From NCBI GenBank assembly GCA_016212375.1, contig JACRGH010000058.1:1-39538 (forward strand): DNA of 39,538 nt. The letters run 5' to 3'. The position numbers and the translations under genes are program-made. This document shows, piece by piece, positions 15,054 to 22,535 of the stretch (position 1 is its first letter; each line of letters begins with the position of its first letter). The DNA comes from Microcaldota archaeon (GTDB lineage: Archaea; Micrarchaeota; Micrarchaeia; Norongarragalinales; Norongarragalinaceae). The notes below the pieces were generated by a model. It did not search any database. It saw only the letters and a list, made by a program, of their open reading frames with translations, and had not been told where the DNA came from.

Positions 15054-15341
15054 ATGGTCAACGTTACGATTGCAGTGCCTGATGATTTGAAGAAAAAAAT
15101 GGACCAACGTCCGGAAATGAACTGGAGCGAACTGGCAAGACGTGCATGGAAACGGCAGTTGGAGTTGCTGGATCGACTGGATGAATTGGACCGATTAACG
15201 GCCAAAAGCGAGGCAACACAAGAAGATGTCGAAGAACTGACCCGGCTTATCCGGAAAGGACGACAAGTCGAGGACGACGCCTCAAGGAAGACGAGTTCTA
15301 GAATCCACTACAGCAGGTCGACTAAGTCGACAGTTTTGTAA
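15054..15341 (+). CDS. ribbon-helix-helix (VapB-like) antitoxin candidate
   Basis: The 95-residue protein begins MVNVTIAVPDDLKKKM and continues NWSELARRAWKRQLE. This is the strand-helix-helix pattern of MetJ/Arc-type DNA-binding antitoxins. Residues 38-75 form a charged helix (LDRLDELDRLTAKS, EDVEELTRLIRKGR), where such antitoxins usually contact the toxin. The last ~15 residues are coded over the antisense of the PIN gene and look poorly constrained. The gene faces the PIN gene tail to tail, overlapping it by 34 bases, instead of preceding it in an operon as VapB normally does. Confidence 0.7.
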   Translation: MVNVTIAVPDDLKKKMDQRPEMNWSELARRAWKRQLELLDRLDELDRLTAKSEATQEDVEELTRLIRKGRQVEDDASRKTSSRIHYSRSTKSTVL

Positions 15342-15709
15342 GTTGGAACGTGATATTGCTGAAGCAGAGCAGGATCAGAAGTCCATAAAGGACAATCATT
15401 CATCATGGCCACGGCAAAAAAAGGCCAGTCACCAAAGTCAGGGCAAACCGACAACGCCAGGTCGCGATAAGGCGAATACTGGTCCGAGTGAACGAGACGA
15501 ATCCGGGAAAGCACTCGTCGGACTACTTCGCGGAAGTCAACTGAAGAAAGCCGAGATTTGATGCGCAATTCGGCTCCATACTTGGCTAGCTCAAGCAGCA
15601 CATAGCGCGGCGAGAAAAGATTCAACTCACCGTGGAAAAGAAGGCGTCGAGTGTCTCCCGCACGGATGATGGCGGCCATGACAATATTCGTATCAACGAC
15701 CAAATCCAT
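15308..15709 (-). CDS. PIN-domain ribonuclease (VapC-like toxin candidate)
   Basis: The 133-residue protein has the PIN acidic site: VVDTNIVMAA with D6 at the N-terminus, LLELAKYGAEL with a conserved Glu, and DFGDWPFFAVAM plus WTSDPALL at the C-terminal end. VapC toxins of this type cut RNA with Mg2+ held by these acids. ATG 15709 is preferred over GTG 15718. The gene is convergent with the RHH gene, so co-transcription with the antitoxin is excluded. A decayed zinc-protein pseudogene lies 30 bases upstream on the same strand. Confidence 0.8.
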   Translation of the reverse strand: MDLVVDTNIVMAAIIRAGDTRRLLFHGELNLFSPRYVLLELAKYGAELRIKSRLSSVDFREVVRRVLSRIRLVHSDQYSPYRDLALSVCPDFGDWPFFAVAMMNDCPLWTSDPALLQQYHVPTYKTVDLVDLL

Positions 15710-15739
15710 GCAGAACACCGAAAAAGAGGAAAAACAACA

Positions 15740-16033
15740 TTACCAATCCGAGTCACGTTTTTGCCGAAGGATGGAAGTTATCTTTTCATCCAGAATCGCG
15801 AAACTGAATGAAATAGGTTTGTCGCGTTTTGAGCAAATGTGATGCGCTTCAAAAGACTCTAAGTCGTGTTAAGCCGCCTTGACTTGTTGACCTTCCTACA
15901 ATTCATCCAATGAACAACCGAAATCGTTAGTCTGCCAACCCCCACCAAGTTCAGAGTCTCCACGAGGCAATTCTTCCATACAATAGGGACAAAACAAACG
16001 CGTTTTGAAAACAACGACGTCGAACACGCCCAT
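15740..16033 (-). pseudogene. decayed small zinc-binding protein with two in-frame stops
   Basis: From ATG 16033 the frame reads MGVFDVVVFKTRLFCPYCME and continues through WQTNDFGCSLDEL to TAG at 15898-15896. Eight codons later there is TAA (15871-15869), and then 42 more sense codons (HDLESFEAHHICSKRDKPIS and onward) to a final TAA at 15742-15740. All three blocks are in one frame and protein-like, and together make a chain of about 97 positions. The CPYC knuckle near the N-terminus and a later Cys in the third block resemble small archaeal zinc proteins with two CxxC knuckles. TAG and TAA both end other genes here, so decay is more likely than recoding. Confidence 0.6.
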
Positions 16034-16034
16034 A

Positions 16035-16064
16035 CAGAATCACGCAAAATTTTTGCTTATTCTG
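16035..16064. repeat. 30-bp interrupted palindrome
   Basis: CAGAAT (16035-16040) and ATTCTG (16059-16064) flank GCAAAA (16044-16049) and TTTTGC (16051-16056). On the minus strand it lies between the radA terminator tract and the pseudogene ATG at 16033. It could form a hairpin or be an operator for the former gene. Confidence 0.5.
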
Positions 16065-16087
16065 AAAAAATAAAAAAAGTAAAAAGG
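16065..16087 (-). terminator. oligo-T terminator downstream of radA
   Basis: The minus strand reads CTTTTTACTTTTTTTATTTTTTC here, a typical archaeal T-tract terminator, about 110 bases after the radA stop. The intervening 16088-16198 holds no ORF; it contains a small dyad ATGGC/GCCAT and otherwise nothing I can assign. Confidence 0.55.
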
Positions 16088-16198
16088 ACCCCCGTGAGAG
16101 GCAATGGGGACGGAGCCGCCGGAATGGCCAACAGAGCCATGTGCCCTTCCGAGCGCACAGTTGGGTGCCAAATCCCGGCCGTTTTAACCCGTCGCTTT

Positions 16199-17287
16199 TC
16201 AGTCCATGATGCCTTCCGGGGTGACGCGGAAAACAACTTCACCGTCCGGCAGATTGGGCGAGTCAACCAATTTCACGATGCGCCGGTCTTCCTTGCTGCG
16301 CCGCACGTACAAGCGGTATGTGGACGTGTGGGCCAAAACGTGGCCGCCAATGGGAATGGTGGGGTCACCGAAGAGGATGTCCGGCTTGTCCATGACCTGG
16401 TTCGTTACATACACCGCCAGATTGTACTGGTCGGCATAGCGGAGCAACAAGTGGATGTGCTGATTGAGTTTCTGCTGGCGCTCGGCCAACTCGCCACGAC
16501 CGACGTAGTCCGCACGGAATGCCGCCGTCAGGGAGTCCACCACGATGGCGCGGATGTTTTTCTCGCGGATCATCGGCTCCAACTTTTCAGCAAGGAGCAT
16601 CTGATGGTTGGAGTTGAGGGCTTTAGCCACGTGGATGTTGCCCAATACCACCGCGGGGTCCAAGCCTTTGGCTTCAGCCATTTGGGAGATTCGTTCGGGC
16701 CGGAACGTGGATTCCGTGTCAATGAAGGCAATCGAGCCGCCCAGTCCTCCTTGCTCTTTAGGCAATTGTGCGTTGACGCACAATTGGAATCCGATTTGGC
16801 TCTTTCCGCTACCGAATTTGCCGAAGATTTCGGTGATGGCCTGCGTCTCGATGCCGCCGCCGATGAGGTTGTCCAGTTCCAGGGAACCCGTGGTGATTTT
16901 CTCAATCAGCTTGCGCCGCTCCAAAACGTCGGCACCCGTTTCAAAGCCCATTTCCAGGGCGTCACGGGCCGCGTTGATGACCTTGACGGCCGAGCCTTCA
17001 CCCACGCCGGAAATTTCCTGCAATTCGGACGGCATGCAATAGGCCAGGGTTTCCAGCTTGTCGTAGCCCGCATCACGGAGTTTGGCGGCAATGGAAGGGC
17101 CGATGCCGGGCAAATCGTCAATGGAAGTGATAACGGACTTTTTGCCTTTTTCTTTGGACGCCGCCGTTCCGATTTCCATCACGTGCGCATCCGAACTTTG
17201 CGCATCAGCCGAGGAGCTGGTTTGCGAATTGACCTGGTTTTCATCCATCATTGTTTCCGTCACTTCTTTTGCCGCGTGTTTTGCCAT
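16199..17287 (-). CDS. radA: DNA repair and recombination protein RadA
   Basis: RadA is the archaeal Rad51/RecA recombinase; it forms ATP-dependent filaments on single-stranded DNA and exchanges strands. The 362-residue protein has a Ser/Thr-rich, probably disordered leader (1-48), a helix-hairpin-helix domain (about 52-115, DDLPGIGPSIAAKL and ISGVGEGSA), and the RecA core with P-loop GKFGSGKS (156-163), FIDTESTFRPERI (188-200), Walker B AIVVDS (D251), and the TNQV segment (295-298) with the DNA-binding L2 region after it. The usual GEFGSGKT P-loop appears as GKFGSGKS. The leader is longer than in many archaea. ATG 17287 is preceded by AGGTGG. Confidence 0.95.
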   Translation of the reverse strand: MAKHAAKEVTETMMDENQVNSQTSSSADAQSSDAHVMEIGTAASKEKGKKSVITSIDDLPGIGPSIAAKLRDAGYDKLETLAYCMPSELQEISGVGEGSAVKVINAARDALEMGFETGADVLERRKLIEKITTGSLELDNLIGGGIETQAITEIFGKFGSGKSQIGFQLCVNAQLPKEQGGLGGSIAFIDTESTFRPERISQMAEAKGLDPAVVLGNIHVAKALNSNHQMLLAEKLEPMIREKNIRAIVVDSLTAAFRADYVGRGELAERQQKLNQHIHLLLRYADQYNLAVYVTNQVMDKPDILFGDPTIPIGGHVLAHTSTYRLYVRRSKEDRRIVKLVDSPNLPDGEVVFRVTPEGIMD

Positions 17288-17400
17288 TGTCCGACCACCT
17301 GATTTCGTTCAATTCATATTGGACAACGCGCGATTCAAACCGTTTTTTTTTTTGTTTTCCCGGTTTTTTCGCGCCTTGCGGCAATACTGATTGGTCGGCG

Positions 17401-17410
17401 CTTTATAAAG
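17401..17410. promoter_or_regulatory. symmetric TATA box between radA and the nurA cluster
   Basis: CTTTATAAAG is a perfect palindrome and a strong archaeal TATA. On the minus strand it would start a radA transcript with a leader of about 90 bases that includes the AGGTGG ribosome site. On the plus strand it would start a transcript near 17435 that reads into the 17583 gene. The plus-strand leader contains a strong hairpin GCCGCTG/CAGCGGC at about 17446-17471. Confidence 0.55.
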
Positions 17411-17582
17411 AACCGGAGGGTAGCTGGCCGGTGACCAAGCGCAAAGCCGCTGGACCTCTGGCCACAGCGGCAAACAGGTTAACGGGCATTGTCCTCCTTC
17501 AGGCAACGAAACGAAAAACGGCCAACCCAAACCCATCATTCAGGAGGCAAACCCCTTAAAACGCCCGTTTCGTAAGCCTTGC

Positions 17583-18065
17583 ATGCACTACCGCCACGCG
17601 GGCCACATCGTCTTTTGGATCGTCGTCATCACCACCTTGGCCTGGGCACTATACGGCCGCCTCGATGTCGCCGGCATCATGTTCCTAACCGGGCTTATCT
17701 TTGTAGAGCAAACCTTTGCCGCTGCCCGGGCCGAAGAGACCGCACCGTTTTTCGGGAAACTGCACTTGGGCGCGTTGGATGCCAAAATCGTCACCGAACC
17801 GAAAACCGGCCCCTTCAAACGGCTGGAATGGGAAGCCGATTTCAAGGATGTCCAACCGCCGTTCGTCCTGCGGGCCACCGTAAGACGGGGCGCAGGCCAG
17901 CTCAAAGCGGACGTCCGACACCTCAAGGCTAAACTGACACACATCAAAGATTTGCAAGAAGTCAAAGTCACCGGTAACGTTATCGCGCTATACTTCAAGG
18001 ACCAACCCGGAAAGACGCCCGGTGGAAAAGCAGCGCTTACAATGCTTGAAAAAGCCGTGCGCTAA
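17583..18065 (+). CDS. membrane protein of unknown function at the head of the nurA-herA cluster
   Basis: Unrecognised 160-residue protein. Two membrane segments lie at the N-terminus (about 8-25, IVFWIVVITTLAWALYG, and 28-45, VAGIMFLTGLIFVEQTF). A soluble C-terminal domain rich in alternating beta residues and Lys follows (AKIVTEPKTG, LEWEADFKDVQPPFVLRATV, EVKVTGNVIALYF). It lies 10 bases before nurA on the same strand, so it may be part of the resection operon. Whether it has a repair role or is only co-transcribed cannot be told. Confidence 0.65.
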   Translation: MHYRHAGHIVFWIVVITTLAWALYGRLDVAGIMFLTGLIFVEQTFAAARAEETAPFFGKLHLGALDAKIVTEPKTGPFKRLEWEADFKDVQPPFVLRATVRRGAGQLKADVRHLKAKLTHIKDLQEVKVTGNVIALYFKDQPGKTPGGKAALTMLEKAVR

Positions 18066-18075
18066 GTAAACACTC

Positions 18076-19161
18076 ATGCTTGACGCCTTGGACCAAGTCG
18101 CACCCAAACTCCGCCAACACCAACAAAGGCCATTGGGGCAACCATTCTTTTCCGACCCCCGCTACGAGGCGTTGCCGCTGGACGAGCGCCGATTCAAACC
18201 GCTGGACGGCAACGTCCGTTTGCTTTCAGCCGTCGATGGCGGCAACCAGGAACTGGTCGGGGGCGCATCCGTCTCGTTGCAACTGGTGCGGGCGTACGCC
18301 AACGTCTTTGAATACGGCAAAAAGGAGTTGGAAGTAAAAAGTGCCGATGCCGAAAAATACAAACCCGTGCAAGCGGTTGGAAAACGCGTGCACCAGGAAA
18401 AACATGAATTTCTGTGCTTGACACAGGCCATCGATGGCAGCCAGTTTGAAAGCACGCTTCTGCCGTTAAGCGGCGGCCTTCTGCAGGATGCCGGCGTGTT
18501 CGAGATTGACGGCCGGGATGTGGCGGATTCTGAAGAGCGGTCCAAAGCCGCGCAAGTGGGTGCCTTGACGCGCCGGTTTGCCGAATGGGCATTGTGTGAA
18601 AAAATATTGGGGCAATTCGACGACATTTGTGTCCTCAAGGACGGCACGCTTCAGACGTCCGTGGCCAAAGAGGCGTTCTACGCCAAGCGGGCACAGGAAA
18701 AAGCCGGCAAGGGCAAGACCTTAGCGGCATTGAGCAAAACCAGCACGCTTCTAACGTCCACCGGATGGAGTTTGTCGGACGCCTTGCAACGCATGGCTCC
18801 AAAAGACGCCGGCTGGGCCTATGAATGGATCGCACAAAGCAAACACCCCGACCACCCGGCAGCTATCGGCTATGCCAAATTGCACCGGTTCGCCCAACAG
18901 CCGTTCCGCGTGGAAATGTTCAAAAATGCGGCACAAAATTCCGGCAACGACTCTGGCCTTCCCTGGGCCACATTAGCGCAAAACGCCTCGGACCCCGCTT
19001 TTTTGGGCTATCCGTACGTCTTGGTGGATGCGGACCGCAATGCCAAAGTGTCCAATGCCGAAGCCACGTCGTGGAAAGGATTGGTCAGCGCTAAATTGGG
19101 ACAGAAAGTGCACGAGTTGTCGAGGCACACCGATGCGCACGCGTGGCTCAGTAAACTGTAA
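18076..19161 (+). CDS. nurA: NurA 5'-3' nuclease
   Basis: NurA pairs with the HerA translocase to resect DNA ends 5' to 3' with Mn2+/Mg2+. The 361-residue protein shows the NurA landmarks: SAVDGGNQEL with metal-binding D54, a central LKDGTLQ with D189, and the C-terminal GYPYVLVDADRNAKVS segment typical of the family. The length is normal. ATG 18076 lies 10 bases after the preceding stop. Its neighbours (herA, mre11, rad50) form the standard archaeal end-processing cluster, though a small antisense gene intervenes before herA. Confidence 0.85.
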   Translation: MLDALDQVAPKLRQHQQRPLGQPFFSDPRYEALPLDERRFKPLDGNVRLLSAVDGGNQELVGGASVSLQLVRAYANVFEYGKKELEVKSADAEKYKPVQAVGKRVHQEKHEFLCLTQAIDGSQFESTLLPLSGGLLQDAGVFEIDGRDVADSEERSKAAQVGALTRRFAEWALCEKILGQFDDICVLKDGTLQTSVAKEAFYAKRAQEKAGKGKTLAALSKTSTLLTSTGWSLSDALQRMAPKDAGWAYEWIAQSKHPDHPAAIGYAKLHRFAQQPFRVEMFKNAAQNSGNDSGLPWATLAQNASDPAFLGYPYVLVDADRNAKVSNAEATSWKGLVSAKLGQKVHELSRHTDAHAWLSKL

Positions 19162-19188
19162 ACCAATGCGCCCGAAACCACAAGCGGA

Positions 19189-19545
19189 TTATTCACGAAA
19201 CGGCCGCCTGCCTGGAAGCACGTCGGATTGGAAACGCTGAAAATATGCAGTCAACGTTTTGTTACGCAACTCTTTCAAATACGCATAACCGCGCGTTGCA
19301 GTTGTATGCGGATAGGCCGACAAGGCGTTGAACAAAACCGCGGATAGAACATCACGCACGACGTCAATATGGTCCGAAGTCAGTTCCACACCTTCTTTTT
19401 TAAAACGCTTTTCCAAAAACGCATCGAACCACGTCGGATGCGAAAGTAAAAGGCGATGGATTTCCGCGCATTGCGCGTGGGTTCTCTCAGAAGCGGGCAC
19501 TCGAAAGTGGTCCCGAATTCGTCCCATCAAACCGGCGCCGCCCAT
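19189..19545 (-). CDS. small uncharacterised protein antisense between nurA and herA
   Basis: Unrecognised 118-residue protein, mostly helical and basic, with RTHAQCAEIHRLLLSHPTWF, DHIDVVRDVLSAVLFNALSA and a basic C-terminus KTLTAYFQRFQ. The start chosen is ATG 19545, because GAGGT lies seven bases upstream; the frame stays open to TTG 19596. It interrupts the nurA-herA pair in the opposite orientation and shares a symmetric TATA (19599-19606) with herA, so the two may be co-regulated divergently. It could be a later insertion or a regulator of the cluster. Confidence 0.55.
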   Translation of the reverse strand: MGGAGLMGRIRDHFRVPASERTHAQCAEIHRLLLSHPTWFDAFLEKRFKKEGVELTSDHIDVVRDVLSAVLFNALSAYPHTTATRGYAYLKELRNKTLTAYFQRFQSDVLPGRRPFRE

Positions 19546-19598
19546 TAACCGGACCTCGTAAGGAAAACACATAAACCTGACGGAAAGCAGGCGCAACT

Positions 19599-19606
19599 AT
19601 AATTAT
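19599..19606. promoter_or_regulatory. bidirectional TATA box of herA and the 19189-19545 gene
   Basis: ATAATTAT is a perfect palindrome. On the plus strand it is 23-30 bases before ATG 19629, predicting a leaderless herA mRNA. On the minus strand transcription would begin near 19575, 30 bases before ATG 19545. Confidence 0.55.
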
Positions 19607-19628
19607 GCTTGCGGATAAAGGCAATGCC

Positions 19629-21104
19629 ATGGAAATCATCTCCCAGATCATCGGAGGCCAGCATGCCGACATCCTCATCCGCCAAAAGGCGGGAGCCCCC
19701 TTGGAACTGGGCGAATTGCTGGTAGCGGAAGAGGGCGAAAATAAAATCCTGCTCCAAGTCTTCGACCTCGTCTACGGCAGCCAAATGCAACCGGAAGCTC
19801 TGGAATGGGCATCGGGCCTGAATCTGGAAAACGTCTCCTCCGAAAGCTTCCTGGACGCCAACCTCCGGAACTACGTCCTAGCCAAAATCAAGGCCGTGGC
19901 CCACATCAAAAACGGAGTTGCCAAGACGGCCAAAAGCCTGCCACCGTTCTTTTCCGGACTTCGCCGCATCCAGGACGCGGATTTGGCGTTTTTGGAAAAC
20001 CCGGCAAAACCTCTTTTTGGCGGACATGTCAGGTCAGGAAGCCGGATGCTGTCCAAAGAAGTCATCCTGGATGGCGCCGAAGTGCTGCCCACGCACGTGC
20101 TCATCGCCGCCGGAACGGGCAAAGGCAAAAGCAATCTGACCTATTGCATGTTATACCGCCTGTTGGATTCGGACTACGCCGGCATTTTGGTGTTGGACCC
20201 GCATAACGAGTACTACGGAAAACTCAAGAGCCACCCCAATGCCGCGCACAACCTCGTGGCCTATTCACCGAACCCCGATAGGGGCGCCCTGACCATGGCC
20301 ATCCACTACGAAAGCGTCAAGCCGTGGCATTTTAGCGGCATCGTGCCGTTCACCGACGCGCAAGGCGACGCGACATGGATGTACTTCAAGCACTTCGGCA
20401 ACCGCTGGCTGTACGAAATCATGGCGGAAAAACGCGGATCCAAGACGCAGGAATGGATTGACAACCGCCGCCTGCACGAAGGCACGCTGGCGGTTTTGCA
20501 GCGGCGGCTGGAATTGGCCCTGGACAAAACCATCTTCAAGCCGGAAGGCGGTCAGAACACGGTGAAGGACATTTCCGACGCGCTGGATGCCGGCCGCAAA
20601 GTGGTGGTGGACACGTCGCGCTTAGCCTCGAACACCGAACTGCTCATCGGCAGCATCCTGGCGCACGAAGCATTCGAACGCTCGCGCCGCAATCCAGGCC
20701 GCATCAAAAGCATCGTCATCGAAGAAGCACCCCGCGTATTGCGCGAGGGCGAGTCCAACGTCTTTTCCAGCATCGCGCGGGAGGGGCGCAAATTCGGCGT
20801 CGGCCTGATTGCCATCACCCAATTGGCCTCGATGATTCCCCGCGAAGTGCTTGCGAACATGAACACCAAAATCATCCTGGGTAACGAGATGAGCCAGGAA
20901 CGCGAAGCACTGATTGGTTCGGCCGCCCAGGACTTGACGGATGACAGCAAGGCCATCGCAGGCTTGGACAAGGGCGAGGCCATCATTTCCAGCGTCTACA
21001 CCAAGCTTGCCATCCCTGTGCAGTTCCCGAAATTCGAGACGATGGTGGCGGCGGACCAAAAAATATCGGCGGCAGGCGCCAGCGTCGCAAAGCGATTCGC
21101 GTAA
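19629..21104 (+). CDS. herA: HerA hexameric DNA translocase
   Basis: HerA is a FtsK-like hexameric ATPase that pumps DNA and activates NurA in end resection. The 491-residue protein has an N-terminal HAS-barrel region (about 1-95), then the motor with P-loop GTGKGKSN (162-169), Walker [11 protein letters not shown], a second acidic strand [11 protein letters not shown], and [18 protein letters not shown], typical of the HerA/FtsK arginine-finger region. ATG 19629 fits a leaderless start behind the TATA at 19599-19606; ATG 19605 in frame would lie inside that TATA. The G+C content here is high (39 of 60 bases at 20641-20700). Confidence 0.9.
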   Translation: MEIISQIIGGQHADILIRQKAGAPLELGELLVAEEGENKILLQVFDLVYGSQMQPEALEWASGLNLENVSSESFLDANLRNYVLAKIKAVAHIKNGVAKTAKSLPPFFSGLRRIQDADLAFLENPAKPLFGGHVRSGSRMLSKEVILDGAEVLPTHVLIAAGTGKGKSNLTYCMLYRLLDSDYAGILVLDPHNEYYGKLKSHPNAAHNLVAYSPNPDRGALTMAIHYESVKPWHFSGIVPFTDAQGDATWMYFKHFGNRWLYEIMAEKRGSKTQEWIDNRRLHEGTLAVLQRRLELALDKTIFKPEGGQNTVKDISDALDAGRKVVVDTSRLASNTELLIGSILAHEAFERSRRNPGRIKSIVIEEAPRVLREGESNVFSSIAREGRKFGVGLIAITQLASMIPREVLANMNTKIILGNEMSQEREALIGSAAQDLTDDSKAIAGLDKGEAIISSVYTKLAIPVQFPKFETMVAADQKISAAGASVAKRFA

Positions 21105-21182
21105 AGCGGCCAAGCGGTTTGCCTAAAAAAAGAAAAAAAACAACTCAAGCCTTATTAGTTTTTCCCGCCACCAAGACGGCTC

Positions 21183-22460
21183 ATGGCCCGCTTTGCCCAC
21201 ATCGCCGACGTCCACCTCGGGGCTTTCCGTGACGGCCGGTTGCGCGAGTTGAACCTCCAAGCGTTTGAGCGGGCGATGGACGAATGCGCCAAGCGTGACT
21301 TGGATTTCGTCATCATCGCCGGAGACCTTTTTGACATCAATATCCCGGATTTGGCCGTGGTCGAGCGGGCGGTGCGCAAGATGCGGCAGCTTGGAAAGCC
21401 CATTTACGCGGTGTACGGGTCGCACGATTACTCCCCCACCCAGACCAGCGTCATCGACGTGCTGCACGAAGCGGGCGTTCTGCAGAAAGTCAGTTCGGGC
21501 GTCTACCACGATATTGAAGAAAATGGCCAAAAAAAACAAAAACTCCGCCTGGACGTCATCACCGACCCCAAGACGGGCGTGAAAATCACCGGCATTTCCG
21601 CCCGCAAGTTGGGCTTGGAAAAGACGTACTTCCAAGATTTGGACGCTGCGGCATTGGAAAGCCTGCCGGGTCCGAAAATCTTCGTCTTTCACTGCGCCAT
21701 CCAGGAGCACAAACCGGAAAACCTGCAACGGGTCGACGCCGTGCCGCTCTCGCTGTTTCCAAACGGGTTTGACTATTACGCCGGGGGCCACGTGCATGCA
21801 CGTTTGCTGACGGACGGCCCATCCGGCAATTCCATTAACGGCAATGGCAAAGCGAACATTGGAAAAATCACCTACCCCGGACCGTTGAGCGCCGCGGACT
21901 TCCGGGATTTGGAAGAAAACGCCACACTGCCGCACGGTTTTTACGTCGTGGAACTGGGGGTTGATGGCGCGGTAGCGGAGTTTGTCCCCATCCCAATGGC
22001 CAAAATCCAATTGGTGCGAATTGTTGCGGACGGCGTAACGGCGGTGCAAGCGAACGGGAAAGTCCAAGCCGCCTGCCTTGAGGCGCCAAGCGGCGACGTC
22101 GCTTTGCTGCATGCCCGTGGCATGCTGTCGGAAGGAAAGTCCTCGGACATCAACTGGACGACCGCACGGCAGACCTTGGAACAAAAATGCCCCATCATCT
22201 ACGTGAACAACGCGCTGGAAACCAAGGAGCGCCAAAGCGTGCGGATTGATGCGGAAAAGCCGGACGCCATCGCCGAGCACGTCTTCCGCGAGACCTTGGC
22301 GGACCGCGATTTGCCAGCTGAACTCAAAGGCGATGCGGGCGTAAAATTGGGCCTGGATTTGTTGGCCGCGCTCCGGGAAGAAAATCCGGGCGACAACAAA
22401 AAACGGTGGGACGAAATGGTGGCCGCAAAGGCGGAAAAAATACTCGGCATCGACCATTGA
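21183..22460 (+). CDS. mre11: DNA double-strand break repair protein Mre11
   Basis: Mre11 is the Mn2+-dependent nuclease of the Mre11-Rad50 complex that opens broken DNA ends. The 425-residue protein has the phosphoesterase motifs: IADVHLG (D9, H11), AGDLFD (D48, D51), GSHD (79-82, in place of the more common GNHD), FHCAIQEH, and YAGGHVHARL. The capping and Rad50-binding region follows to the C-terminus. The GNHD Asn that helps bind metal is Ser here. The gene is 78 bases after herA and 75 bases before rad50 on the same strand. Confidence 0.92.
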   Translation: MARFAHIADVHLGAFRDGRLRELNLQAFERAMDECAKRDLDFVIIAGDLFDINIPDLAVVERAVRKMRQLGKPIYAVYGSHDYSPTQTSVIDVLHEAGVLQKVSSGVYHDIEENGQKKQKLRLDVITDPKTGVKITGISARKLGLEKTYFQDLDAAALESLPGPKIFVFHCAIQEHKPENLQRVDAVPLSLFPNGFDYYAGGHVHARLLTDGPSGNSINGNGKANIGKITYPGPLSAADFRDLEENATLPHGFYVVELGVDGAVAEFVPIPMAKIQLVRIVADGVTAVQANGKVQAACLEAPSGDVALLHARGMLSEGKSSDINWTTARQTLEQKCPIIYVNNALETKERQSVRIDAEKPDAIAEHVFRETLADRDLPAELKGDAGVKLGLDLLAALREENPGDNKKRWDEMVAAKAEKILGIDH

Positions 22461-22535
22461 GGCGGAAAAGCGCCAGATGAGTTTTGCGTTGAAACGCCAA
22501 TACCGAAAATCGGCAAGAAATAAAGGAAAACAAAA

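Noticed and set aside
15740-16033. Recoded stop codons (for example pyrrolysine at TAG)
   Set aside because: Both TAG and TAA interrupt the frame, and both end ordinary genes in this window, so simple decay is the cheaper explanation.
16094-17302. 402-residue plus-strand frame opposite radA
   Set aside because: It is the antisense shadow of radA, which has all recombinase motifs on the minus strand.
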